The notes: generated by a model from the sequence alone, not told the origin. A stretch of 64,000 bases of DNA from an uncultured Paludibaculum sp. (GCF_963665245.1 NZ_OY762269.1:3416501-3480500), one strand, 5' to 3'; positions 1 through 8,812 are shown, counted from the first letter of the stretch. A program made the numbers and translations.

Positions 1-319
1 GGAGAGAGGCTTACCAAGGAAGGGACGCTCGCACCACTCCCAATGTGGCTTTTCAAGCTGTAAATCTACTCATGTCTGTACTTTTTGTGGGATATGGCTC
101 CGGATCGAGTCGTCCCCTCGGGTCTGTGCGGTGGCGGCAGAGTGCGGGGAGCGCCCTCCTGCCGCAGCCTGGGTGAAGAGAGGGCCGGAACGATCAGATG
201 CCTGAGGGATTCGACCCGAACGGCAGGCTCGTTCTGACGAATTGGCGTGGCACGAGTCTTGTTGAAGGCACTGCCGAGTTCGGACGTCGAGGAGTTCCCC
301 GTACTGTCGCGCTCTCCGA
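1..319. other. No supported gene; contains a dispersed short repeat
   Basis: No reading frame here has recognisable protein character. Bases 4-26 match bases 9097-9119 with one mismatch (gagaggcttacc, then aggaagggac), and weaker similarity continues to about base 52. This suggests a short dispersed repeat or the edge of a decayed mobile segment downstream of the large NTPase gene. The two overlapping minus frames between 66 and 330 look like unconstrained sequence. Confidence 0.4.
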
Positions 320-3300
320 TCAACGCTCAAAGCGCTCGCTCTCCGTATCCTTCCGCCATCGACCAGCCCAGAACCTGCTCGACGCTATTTCGTTGGCTGC
401 CCATCTTTGGACCACGCGGGCGGGGTGATTCAGGAATGGCTGTGCTGCGCGCGCAAATCCCTCATATGCCGCCGCCAAGTCCCCTATCATTACTTCACGA
501 TGATGTTGGCCTGCACAGAACTCGCCGAAAACTGTCTCATCATCCCCGTACATTGCAAGTACTTTTTCAGTTACTGCAGGCACTACTGCATTTCCTTCCG
601 AATCAATAAATGGCGAGGGAAGATGACGCGCAATGCGCCTCGCTCCGGACAATCCGACTCCGTCGAGCCAGGTCTGGACCGTGTCGGCGGGCAGCGCACA
701 GAATATCTGCTTGTGGGACTCGGCGTTCCATCTCCATCCGACCCCAGAATCCAGCATCCGTGGCCCAATCTCATTCATAACAACGTCAGGATAGGTTACG
801 GCAAGGTTCGCAAGAATTGTGGCTCCGTGACGCTGTTTTTCGTAATCATCGCCGAGAACCGCTGTGGCAGCTATGGCCGCAACTTCAGCCGGAACCTCCT
901 GCGCCAACCTCGTCAATGCTTCACTCCATCCGAAATCCCCTCTTGTCTCCGTAGAGGCGCTCTTTCTAAGAATTGAAAGGATGCGATCAATCGTATCGCT
1001 GTCTATGGGGTCAATTGTTGAATTCGAGTCGTCTGTTCGGAGCCATGAGTCAATGATGTCACAGCCAATGTTTAACTCATCCGGTGAAGTATCGATGTGA
1101 TCAAAGACACCTATTGTGTCGTAGAATTGAGCGCTAGTGAGGCGTTGGAGCGTCTTTCCATAAAGCAGAAACTGCATGGATTCAAGGCCGAGCTTCCCCT
1201 GGCTGATCATCCGGACGATTCTAGCCGCCGGATCGGTCACTTCCAACGCTCCCAGTATCATCTCAACGGCGATCGGTGCGTCCTCCACTTCCAACAAATC
1301 TAGAACCTGATTGATCTTGGCCTCATGTCCAGGGCTCGCAGCGGTTAGTCCGGTGACATAGCCACGGAGCAGCGCCGCTGCTCGGAAGTGTCGAGCTGCA
1401 GCAAGAATGGGTTCGAGGAAAGAACCGCTGATATCCCTGCGTCCGAGCGCTGCTCCAAGTGACACGGCGCTTCGAGCATCCGTGGAACAGAGGAATGCAA
1501 AACTCTCCTCCAACAGCCCGACCGTGCCGACCAGTTCATCGGCGATCATATCTATTTCAGAACCACCCACTGAGGCACGCTCGCGAATGCTATGGTGCCA
1601 AATGTCCTTGCCGACCACTGCACGCAATCGCCCCACAAAGTCCGTCGGGCTCATTCGATTTCGCCATGCCCGGACACGCTCGCAGTAAGCACTGTGGCTG
1701 CGTTTTGAGCTGACAAGATCGCCACACTCGTATTGCAGATAGTCATCGATCTTTTCCAGCCAAGGGGCAAGGAGTGGCTCGGGCAAGGGAAACTTGGCCA
1801 ACAAGGCTTCCAAGTTGCTTAGCTCCCCATATCCGAGGAGCGCTGTGAGCTGTCCCACGAAGTAAGACCAAGCTGCGTCGACCAAAGGTTTGCCAGAGCT
1901 TAGCATCCGCTCCAGAAGATCAAACGCGGCGGCGAGGCAAGCAGCCGCTTCTTCACGGGACTCAGGCGTCCAGTCGCTGGGTGGGATACGGCCTGCGACA
2001 ACACTCCCGCCCCCCATTCGTGATACCCGCGTATCCCACATACGCTCCAGGCCGCCCAATGCAAGATCACGCTCAGCAGTTTCATCAGAAAACAGAACTT
2101 GCTTGTAAATCTCAAATCGGGCCAGAAAGGGCACGGACGCGCCGGACAACCATACTCGAAACAGTTGCCGCCAAATGCCGGTGGCGTTATTACCTATGCG
2201 AGGCTCCGACTCCGCCATAGCCAGCCTGCGCAGTATATATTCTGCGGACGTGAAGTACTCTGGAAATGCAGCCAACCGCTCGGCCGCCCATACAATTCCT
2301 CGACGCGTGCCTCGGGTGCCGAGGGGATGTTCACCCTGCGCGAGCAGTTCCGCGTGCGAGGATTCGCGAACTAGCCTCTCCAATTGTGGAAGATAGGCAG
2401 AAGGGTTGGTCTCCAGCAAGCTCAGCAACTGGTTCACTCGGTCTGTATTAGCAAGATCAGCAGGTGTGAGATTGGCAACTCGAGCGCAAAAATGTGCGCT
2501 CACAAATGAGCGCACCTCCTGATCCATCAGGCCCCTCACTCGTGTCTCAAAAGAGTTCAGCAACGACGGAGGGAAGTGGTCTAGAAACGATGCTCTATTT
2601 GCCTCCGCCCAGCGTTTCCACGCGTGCCCAAAAGCGATCTCCGCCACGATCTGAGGTGTAACGTAGACGTACCGGGGAGTACGAGCCAAGAACCCGGGAG
2701 AATTCTTTAACCGCTGAGCGGCGTCGCGCACCGTCTGAGGAGCGATGCCTGTGAGAGCCGCCAGTTGATTCAGCTCCTCGGTTACGTCATCATCACAACC
2801 GACACGTTGCAGGAGCGATACCGCCTCTACAACGTGACGGTCAGTATCGCTCAACCGGCTACGGTAGTAGCTGTCCAATTGAAGTCTTGCCGGGGCAATA
2901 GTTCCTGCCAGATGCATCTGGTGGTCGTGGCGGCACAGATCGGCCGCGAGTCGCACGTATCCTCCGGAGAGATCGGCATAAGCCCGTCGTCGCTCAGCAG
3001 GGACCGCCCCAAAATTCTGCGCTAGAATCTCCTCAGTCGATCGCCCATCAATCTTCTCAAGCCAGATTTCTGGGGATCCGCCTGGAGTTGGTTCACCCGT
3101 ATTATCGATAGCCACCGCTCGAACTCTTGATTCAGACCCACGAAGGATTCTGCGAAGCTTTTCGCGACCTTCGACCGGGCACTCGTCGGCAATCAGCACA
3201 GCTGTCATTTCGCCGTGGTTTACCAGCCAGCGGGCAACCTCGGTGGCTCGGTCGTCATCGTCGGTGAGAATTGTCAATTCGGACGCACCTGGGGACTGCC

Positions 3301-4015
3301 GGATCGCTTCGAAGACAAGCCGGGTCTTGCCCACTCCCGCGGCACCTTGAACAGTGAGGATAGAATCTGCCGGGATGTGCTCGAAGCTGGCATGCCTCTG
3401 AATCTCGGAGAAGTACGGGGCCCACCCTACTGGCAGAGAGTACCTTGGAGTAAACTGTGTTTCACTTATCTCCCACGCTCTCCAGCATCTTGCCGCCCCT
3501 ATTGGCCGGTTCAATATATTCCCCGCGATGGCAGGAAATCGGCTGGCCCAAACTGCCAGATCGGATGCCGCTAGCACCTGCGCAGGTGGGGCTCCAGCAT
3601 ATAAACGCCTCGCCTCCTCAGTGAGAATCGTCTCCCAAGCAGCCTTCTTCTCGTCTGGTGGGTCATCACAAATACAGAACCGATATCCGTATCCTTTTTC
3701 GATCAGTTCTCGGGAGTACGGTTTCCCAATTTCTGCACGAAGATCTCCATCACCAACCTCACGATACTGTGTGGCTTTGAATTGCCAGGCAGTACATACC
3801 GAAAGGCGCCCTGTGGTGTCCGCTTGCGCAGCCGCATGAACGGCGCAGTCGACGCCGCCGTCTGCAATATTGGTCCGCACAGTTGTGGAAATATGGCAGT
3901 CCGGTAGCCCGAATGCGTATCCTTGTGATCGGATGAGCGCGTTAAGGAACCGGGTAAACGGTTCGCCCCCACCGCCCTGCAACCCTATGACGTCCCTAGC
4001 CTCGATGCTCCACAT
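320..4015 (-). CDS. STAND-like P-loop NTPase with N-terminal nuclease-like domain (putative defence protein)
   Basis: Seen: 1231 residues from the ATG at 4015. Residues 1-110 contain an acidic GVD (54-56) followed by WQFK (77-80), the D...(Q/E)xK arrangement of PD-(D/E)XK nucleases, with a candidate upstream Glu in GGGGEPF. A Walker A motif GAAGVGKT lies at about 224-231 and a Walker B-like AVLIADE at about 272-278. Roughly 800 mostly helical residues follow, without a domain I can name. Known: nuclease-NTPase-long sensor is the layout of antiviral STAND (Avs-like) and related NACHT/AAA proteins. Inferred: anti-phage sensing and nucleic-acid cleavage. The frame is open up to 4420, but the upstream residues are Pro/Arg-rich, run through a repeat and lack homologue-like character, so the internal ATG was chosen; no strong ribosome site precedes it. 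It stands alone among decayed mobile DNA and appears less GC-rich than its neighbours, consistent with transfer. Confidence 0.72.
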   Translation of the reverse strand: MWSIEARDVIGLQGGGGEPFTRFLNALIRSQGYAFGLPDCHISTTVRTNIADGGVDCAVHAAAQADTTGRLSVCTAWQFKATQYREVGDGDLRAEIGKPYSRELIEKGYGYRFCICDDPPDEKKAAWETILTEEARRLYAGAPPAQVLAASDLAVWASRFPAIAGNILNRPIGAARCWRAWEISETQFTPRYSLPVGWAPYFSEIQRHASFEHIPADSILTVQGAAGVGKTRLVFEAIRQSPGASELTILTDDDDRATEVARWLVNHGEMTAVLIADECPVEGREKLRRILRGSESRVRAVAIDNTGEPTPGGSPEIWLEKIDGRSTEEILAQNFGAVPAERRRAYADLSGGYVRLAADLCRHDHQMHLAGTIAPARLQLDSYYRSRLSDTDRHVVEAVSLLQRVGCDDDVTEELNQLAALTGIAPQTVRDAAQRLKNSPGFLARTPRYVYVTPQIVAEIAFGHAWKRWAEANRASFLDHFPPSLLNSFETRVRGLMDQEVRSFVSAHFCARVANLTPADLANTDRVNQLLSLLETNPSAYLPQLERLVRESSHAELLAQGEHPLGTRGTRRGIVWAAERLAAFPEYFTSAEYILRRLAMAESEPRIGNNATGIWRQLFRVWLSGASVPFLARFEIYKQVLFSDETAERDLALGGLERMWDTRVSRMGGGSVVAGRIPPSDWTPESREEAAACLAAAFDLLERMLSSGKPLVDAAWSYFVGQLTALLGYGELSNLEALLAKFPLPEPLLAPWLEKIDDYLQYECGDLVSSKRSHSAYCERVRAWRNRMSPTDFVGRLRAVVGKDIWHHSIRERASVGGSEIDMIADELVGTVGLLEESFAFLCSTDARSAVSLGAALGRRDISGSFLEPILAAARHFRAAALLRGYVTGLTAASPGHEAKINQVLDLLEVEDAPIAVEMILGALEVTDPAARIVRMISQGKLGLESMQFLLYGKTLQRLTSAQFYDTIGVFDHIDTSPDELNIGCDIIDSWLRTDDSNSTIDPIDSDTIDRILSILRKSASTETRGDFGWSEALTRLAQEVPAEVAAIAATAVLGDDYEKQRHGATILANLAVTYPDVVMNEIGPRMLDSGVGWRWNAESHKQIFCALPADTVQTWLDGVGLSGARRIARHLPSPFIDSEGNAVVPAVTEKVLAMYGDDETVFGEFCAGQHHREVMIGDLAAAYEGFARAAQPFLNHPARVVQRWAANEIASSRFWAGRWRKDTESERFER

Positions 4016-4920
4016 CGGTTCAATGCTACAGCAATTGACAAAGCTGAATGAAAGGTACCGAGCAAATCCTCCGTTTGATCCATGCCGACCCGACTCAGGA
4101 AAAGGATCACGAATTGAATGGACTCGCCCAGGAATGCGGCCGTAGGCCCCAGAGCCGGTTCCACTCCTCCATCCGCCGGCGTTGGGGGCCTGGGGTCCCA
4201 CCCGAGTCGTGGCCGTGGCTCCAGGGGTAGAGGGACGTTTGAGCGCAAAGGAACGTGCCCGGCGCGTGTTGGTTGAGAGCATCGGGACAGTGTTTTGCGG
4301 GCTCCGTGCAGTCAGGGTTTGGGCCCTCCCAGGTGGACCGGTAAGGGGCGGCTGTGCTCGCCGACATGGGGCTGAGGAGGGGGGGGCGGTCGGGGCGGCC
4401 AAGGCCCGGGCAGAAGCCATGTCGTCCGGAGTTGTTGCTTTCGATCGCGAAGGGCTCGTCTCGTATCAGGCATGAAGCGCCGGCGCCACCTAGACCGGCC
4501 GGCCCTTGGCCCCCCAGGCGACCAGCTACGCACCACCCAACATGCGCCCCACATTCACGGCCCAACCGAGCACCCGCTGCGACACGCTCGATCGGTGGGC
4601 TCGCCCGGTTCCGACCGAACACGGTCTCGCAAACCAGCAAGCGCGACACCAGTGAACTCGTCGGGCCATCCGATGCCCTCCGCGGTGATTGAGTTGGTCC
4701 GCCCCGTTGAAGACGCGGTGGGCACTGGTGCCCGTTCCTCCCTAGTCGCGGTTGGCAGTGCGGCGGAGGACCACTCCCTCACGGTCGTGGTTCGTAACGT
4801 GGCTTCATCCGCTTTGGCGGCCCGCGGGGCTATGCGGGACACCATTGAAGACACGCGGGGAGCCCGTCGCTGACGGGACTGGGAGGGGGGGCGGGCCGAC
4901 GAAGTCGGCGGTGGGGCTGG
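4016..4920. other. Gene-free stretch upstream of the NTPase
   Basis: No convincing gene. It should contain the promoter of the minus-strand NTPase. Bases 4310-4442 are a diverged copy of 7400-7532, annotated separately as a terminase-like relic. The remaining frames on both strands are compositionally odd (Pro/Arg-rich) and show no conserved motif. Confidence 0.5.
4310..4442 (-). pseudogene. Terminase-like C-terminal relic, copy 1
   Basis: This segment aligns along its length with 7400-7532. On the minus strand the better preserved copy reads a hydrophobic helix following a DD pair (TPDDMAFALALAAW), which resembles the C-terminal end of phage terminase large subunits (HDDlvfAlALA). Here the frame has drifted and homopolymer G runs suggest indels. 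Family assignment is tentative; the repeat relationship is direct. Confidence 0.4.
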
Positions 4921-4931
4921 CGCGGTGGATG

Positions 4932-5024
4932 CGGATTCCGCGCGATGCCGACCAGCGTTCCGATCTCAAACCGATCACGATTCCGAACTCATGCCAATCG
5001 CCGTTCCGAACTAATGCCGATCAC
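4932..5024. repeat. IS21-type terminal direct repeats (left end)
   Basis: Four imperfect direct repeats with a period of about 23 bp begin near 4932, 4955, 4979 and 5002. Their core is ttccga(a/t)ct...atgccgatc. Multiple short terminal repeats of this type, just upstream of istA, are characteristic of IS21-family elements, where they bind the transposase. They lie 115 bp before the istA-like start, so they mark the left end of a truncated element. Confidence 0.6.
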
Positions 5025-5139
5025 CTTCGGCTAGGGCCGGCCCAGCTCCGGCTACCCGGATCGGACGGCGCTGGACAATCAAACCCGCGGTTTGCCGATC
5101 CTCCTTCGGGAGGTTCGGTTGCCGCAGAAGAGGTTGCCT

Positions 5140-5460
5140 ATGAGTAAGTTGATAACCGTCCTGCGGTTGGCAGACCAAGGGCTCAGTCAGCGTCAGATCG
5201 CTGCCAGTTGCGCCCTCGGGCAAGCCACCGTCTCGGACTATCTCACACGAGCCAGGGCCGCCGGCCTCCGCCACGAGGAAATCTCGGACTGGCGGGATGA
5301 GCAACTCCTGGCCGCTCTCGGCGTCCCGTGCCCCCCCACTTCGCCAGTGGCGCCGGACCGCCGAACCCGACTCCGCCTCCATCCAGCGCGAACTGCAGGC
5401 AGATAAAACGTCATCCTGCAATTGTTCAATCGGCAACAGGGCAGGCCCCTTTTGCGCTGC
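5140..5460 (+). pseudogene. istA: IS21-family transposase istA, frameshifted fragment
   Basis: From the ATG at 5140 the frame encodes an N-terminal helix-turn-helix typical of IstA (MSKLITVLRLADQGLSQRQI, then TVSDYLTRARAAGL and DEQLLAAL). After a C run near 5329 the IstA-like sequence continues in a second frame (EPDSASIQRELQ) and then a third (NVILQLFNRQQG). It stops far short of the roughly 500 residues of a full IstA, and no istB, DDE core or right end follows. The element is dead. Identification by motif is firm. Confidence 0.7.
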
Positions 5461-5493
5461 GGGCGGTAATTCATGCTGAGGTGCCGCCGCCAA

Positions 5494-6081
5494 TCATGGA
5501 ACGCGGCCTCCAGGCGGATGTGATCGTTGCTGCGCTTCGATGTTTCTGTTCCTGATGACCGATCGAGTGGCTGTTACTGCCACCAGTACGCACCACGGAA
5601 GCGGGCCGGTCACCCGGCCGAATATGAGGACACTGTCAAGTGACACGTCGCCATACCGCAACCACCATCCCATACCCTCAATCGCCAAGCTGCCAGCAAT
5701 TAATACACTTGCCAAGCTGATTGGGACAAACACCCCGTAGAGCCATTTCCGGCTCCGAAGCCATGGTCGGGATGCAAGGCCGAAGTCAACTGCACAACCC
5801 ACCCCGAACCACAGGACGGCGACAGCAGCCAGCAGCGCCGGGGCCCGCTCCTCCTGTGTGCGCAGACCGAACGCAGCCCACGCGGGTAAGGCGATAAGGT
5901 ACGCCGGTGTGTTCAGCAGGCAGAGGACGATTTCGGGCGTCTGGTAGGGCCACACCGGCGCGCCCGTGTCCCACGCCATGCCCATCGAGTCGATGATCCT
6001 ACTGTTGTGCGCCTGCCAGCTCAGGAGTCCGAGGGCAGTCAATCCGTGCAGGACTGGAAGTAGGAATCGCCATGTGCGCAT
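5494..6081 (-). CDS. Hypothetical multi-pass membrane protein
   Basis: 195 residues with about four or five hydrophobic segments: residues 5-22, a Leu/Ala-rich stretch near 50-70, one near 80-100, one near 115-135, and a last near 150-170. The C-terminus is Arg/Gln-rich and cytosolic-looking. No family is recognised. It ends about 35 bp from the istA relic, and the insertion may have altered its C-terminus. It is not clearly part of an operon. Confidence 0.6.
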   Translation of the reverse strand: MRTWRFLLPVLHGLTALGLLSWQAHNSRIIDSMGMAWDTGAPVWPYQTPEIVLCLLNTPAYLIALPAWAAFGLRTQEERAPALLAAVAVLWFGVGCAVDFGLASRPWLRSRKWLYGVFVPISLASVLIAGSLAIEGMGWWLRYGDVSLDSVLIFGRVTGPLPWCVLVAVTATRSVIRNRNIEAQQRSHPPGGRVP

Positions 6082-6261
6082 TCGTTTGGTTGATCAGACG
6101 CCAGCAACAGACCGCGAGTTCCGGCCACCCCTCACCCAGCACGGGATCTGGCCGTCAGGCAACGCCATAGTCCCAGGCTGCGACACGGCCGATGGGCAGG
6201 TCATCGGGGATATGCTGGGAGCGCGTCAGGACGCCCTCGCTGGCAGCAAGTGACTGCCCGG

Positions 6262-6663
6262 TCATGAATTCCCGCGACCCGCGGCGTCAGATTCCTGCTG
6301 CCAATCCGCCATCTCGTACAGTGGACGGATTTCGATCACGCTCGGTCCTGGCATCGGATTCGGGCAGCGCTTCACCCAGGCGACCGCTTCGTCCATATCC
6401 TTCACTTCCCAGAGCCAGAAACCGGCGACCAATTCGCGAGCTTCGGCGAATGGCCCGTCGATGACCGCTCGGCGAGGTCCGTCGAACGCAATGCGCTTGC
6501 CGAGCGAAGAGGGCTTGAGGCCGTCGGCCGCGAGCAGGATGCCGGCCTTGCGAAGCTCGTCATTGAATTTGCCCATCTCCTCCATGGCATGCATTGCCTC
6601 GGGCGTGGGGCGGAAGCCCTTTTCACTGTCTTCGGTCGCCTTCACGAATACCATCACACGCAT
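6262..6663 (-). CDS. YCII-related (DGPF domain) family protein
   Basis: 133 residues starting MRVMVFVKATEDSEKGF. This is the beta-strand start of the YciI-like dimeric alpha-beta family, with the hallmark DGPF in the middle (AVIDGPFAEARELVAGFWLW) and VIEIRPLYE near the end. Such proteins are small ferredoxin-fold dimers, often co-encoded with ECF sigma factors of the SigJ type; no such partner is next to it here. The ATG at 6663 begins the conserved fold; ten upstream in-frame residues are not conserved-looking. The 3' part was not duplicated, but about 250 bp of the 5' part is copied downstream as a broken gene. Confidence 0.85.
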   Translation of the reverse strand: MRVMVFVKATEDSEKGFRPTPEAMHAMEEMGKFNDELRKAGILLAADGLKPSSLGKRIAFDGPRRAVIDGPFAEARELVAGFWLWEVKDMDEAVAWVKRCPNPMPGPSVIEIRPLYEMADWQQESDAAGRGNS

Positions 6664-7420
6664 TGCCTGTCTCCCTGTTCGGTAATTTCTCAAGGGCGGT
6701 CTACGCGGGTCACCCGGCCTTCCCTATCTTAGTTCTGGGCTCCACTCGCGCTGCCGCGGAGTTCCTGGTTTGCAGAGGAGGGCTGAAGCCCTCCGCAAGC
6801 TGAAGCATACCCCACAAGCGACTGAAGTCCACCCCACAAGCTGCTGGGGGCTGCGCCACGAATTAGTCTACGCGTGGCTGCTCCGGCCTGTTTAGTACCG
6901 CCTGGGTTTTGGGCCTCCCCCACAGCCAGAAACCGGCGACCAGTTCGCGAGCTTCGGCGAATGGCCCGTCGATGACCGCTCGGCGAGGTCCGTCGAACGC
7001 AATGCGCTTGCCGTGCGAAGAGGGCTTGAGGCCTTCGGCTGCGAGGAGGATGCCGGCTTTGCGAAGCTCGTCATTGAATTTGCCCGTCTCCTCCATCGCC
7101 TGCATTTCCTCGGGCGTGGGCGGAACCCCTTTTCACTGTCCTCGGTCGCCTTCACGAATACCATCACACGCATTGCCTGTCGCCCTATTTGGTAAACCGG
7201 TCTACGCGGATCACCCGGCCTTCCCTCCCTTATGTTCTGGCCTCCACTCGCGCTGCTGCGGAGTTTCTGGTTTGCAGAGGAGGGCTGAAGCCCTCCGCAA
7301 GCTGAAGCATGCCCCACAAGCGACTGAAGTCCACCCCACTAGCTGCTGGGGGCTGCGCCACGAATTAGTCTACGCGTGGCTGCTCCGGCCTGTTTAGTAC
7401 AGCCTGGGTTTGGGGCCTCC
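6413..7420. repeat. Tandem duplication of about 505 bp
   Basis: Copy A runs about 6413-6919 and copy B about 6924-7420. Both contain the 5' part of the YCII gene (minus), its upstream region, an identical-looking GAGGGCTGAAGCCCTC hairpin segment (near 6778 and 7281) and the block ending tgtttagtac...gggcctccc. The offset drifts from 511 to 502 bp through small indels. In copy B the right end continues into terminase-like relic 2, whereas copy A is cut at gggcctccc and joins the next copy, which identifies the duplication junction. Confidence 0.8.
6924..7173 (-). pseudogene. Broken duplicate of the YCII/DGPF gene
   Basis: The duplicate starts with the same MRVMVFVKATEDSEKGFRP, then loses frame where a run of four G (near 6608 in the intact gene) is three G in the copy (near 7120). 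The rest continues in another frame (KFNDELRKAGILLAAEGLKP, then DGPF) and stops at GFWLW where the duplicated unit ends. A single-base deletion plus 3' truncation makes it nonfunctional. The high identity to the intact gene implies a fairly recent event. Confidence 0.85.
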
Positions 7421-7590
7421 CAGGTGGACCGGTAAGGCGTGGTCACGCTCGCCGATATAGGGCTGGGGGCGGGCGCTCCAGGCGGCTAAGGCCAGAGCGA
7501 AGGCCATGTCGTCCGGGGTTGTGGCTTTTGGATTCCGGGTGTGGAAATCCTGTGAAACCGCTTTCCCAGGCCCTCCAGGCAAGTGAGTGA
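7400..7590 (-). pseudogene. Terminase-like C-terminal relic, copy 2
   Basis: The minus frame reads a short tail containing ATTPDDMAFALALAAWSAR, resembling the DD-plus-hydrophobic-helix C-terminus of phage terminase large subunits. Bases 7400-7532 match 4310-4442. Together with fragments at 8003-8215 on the same strand this may be the 3' end of one broken gene, now separated by an RHS fragment. The family call rests on a short motif. Confidence 0.4.
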
Positions 7591-7718
7591 GGAAACTCGG
7601 GATAATCAGGGACTCGGAATAACGTGGTTGTGTCGAGCGGCGGTCTAATAACTGCCGGCGGTGCGGTTGGCGTTCTTGTCGTAGTCCTCGGGCTGGCGGT
7701 GATTGCCCACGGACAGTG

Positions 7719-7900
7719 AGTACGGGGCAGTTGAGGGATTACGGGTCGGGGCTGGGCCTCCCGTATTTCGGGGCAAGGTACATTTCCGCGGCGCAGCGGA
7801 GATGGACAAGCGTCGATCCGGCATTCGCAAGTGAGAATGTTGAGGGTCCCCAGACTTGGAATCGCTATTCCTCCGTCACTACTGTCCAAGACTGGACAGA
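7719..7900 (+). pseudogene. RHS repeat-associated core fragment
   Basis: The plus frame reads LRDYGSGLGLPYFGARYISA, then RRWTSVDPAFA and PQTWNRYSS. That is the signature end of the RHS/YD core (YFGARYY...GRF.S.DP...p.WNrYsY). There is no upstream YD-repeat region and no downstream toxin tip, and the frame dissolves after about 60 residues. It is an isolated scrap of an RHS gene. Confidence 0.65.
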
Positions 7901-8002
7901 CCCGTCCCATCTGGTGCTGAATTCAAAGGATTCCTGACCGGCGGCTTCTGGTTTCCTGAAGGGTGGTCTCCTTTCTACAGGGGCTGAGCCTGTCTAACTC
8001 AG

Positions 8003-8215
8003 GACAGGGCGAGTATCAGTTGCTCGGGTGGGGCGGGCGGCGGCATAGACTTCGTCGGGGATTTTGGCGGCCTCGTCGAGGATGAGGAAGGAGACGCTGT
8101 CGAAGCCGCGAATGTTGGCTTCGCCGGCCGGGAGACCGATGAGGGCGGAGCCGTTGGGGCGGAGGAGCGAGAGGGGGGCGCGAGGATCGCGGGCGTACCA
8201 CTCCAGGCCCCGGCC
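8003..8215 (-). pseudogene. Terminase large-subunit-like fragment (Walker B region)
   Basis: The minus frame reads GLEWYARDPRAPLSLL, then GSALIGLPAGEANIRGF and VSFLILDEAAKIPDEVY. The hhhhDEAA with preceding GLP...RGF is the Walker B neighbourhood of terminase-type packaging ATPases. It lacks the Walker A part and stops soon after. On its upstream side the 134 bp tandem array interrupts it. A relic is much more likely than a functional gene. Confidence 0.5.
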
Positions 8216-8790
8216 GGTGGCCGGGGGAATGGAACCCTGTGGGTGTCCGTAAAGTACCCAACGTTGGTTTTGCTTCCTCGGATGGAGTGGATCGGTGGGG
8301 GTGAAGAGGGTTGCTGGAGGGTTCGTTGGGGTTGCGATGGGCCCCGGCCGGTGGCCGGGGGAATGGAACCCTTGTGGGTGTCGGTAAAGTACCCAAAGTT
8401 GGCCTTGTTTCCTCGCATGGAGTGGATCGGTGGGGGCGAAGAGGGTTGCTGGAGGGTTCGTTGGGGTTGCGATGGGCCGCGGCCGGTGGCCGGGGGAATG
8501 GAACCCTGTGGGTGTCCGTGAAGTACCCAAAGTTGGTTTTGTCTCCTCGCATGGAGTGGATCGGTGGGGGTGAAGAGGGTTGCTGGAGGGTTCGTTGGGG
8601 TTGCGATGGGCCCCGGCCGGTGGGCGGGGGAATGGAACCCTTGTGGGTGTCGGTAAAGTACCCAAAGTTGGTTTTGTTTCCTCGATGGAGTAGATCGGTG
8701 GGGGCGAAGAGGGTTGCTGGAGGGTTCGTTGGGGTTGCGATGGGCCCCGGCCGGTGGCCGGGGGAATGGAACCCTTGTGGGTGTCGGTAA
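8207..8790. repeat. Tandem array of about 134 bp units, 4.4 copies
   Basis: Units start near 8207, 8341, 8477, 8611 and 8744 (partial). Each begins with the inverted repeat CCCCGGCC-ggt-GGCCGGGG (minor variants in units 3 and 4), followed by gggaatggaaccc, a gtaaagtacccaaagttgg block, ggagtggatcggtggggg and gctggagggttcgttgggg. Unit-to-unit identity is high, so expansion is recent. The period is about 134-135, so no single frame is kept. It lies inside terminase-like relic sequence. Confidence 0.9.
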
Positions 8791-8812
8791 TGCAGGTGAT
8801 GAGGCAGGCCGA

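Noticed and set aside
4107..4873. Frames upstream of the NTPase on both strands (133-180 codons)
   Set aside because: Pro/Arg/Ala-rich composition, no motifs, and part of the sequence is a terminase-like repeat.
8207..8790. CRISPR-like array
   Set aside because: Units are about 134 bp of continuous homology with no unique spacers, and no cas genes are present.
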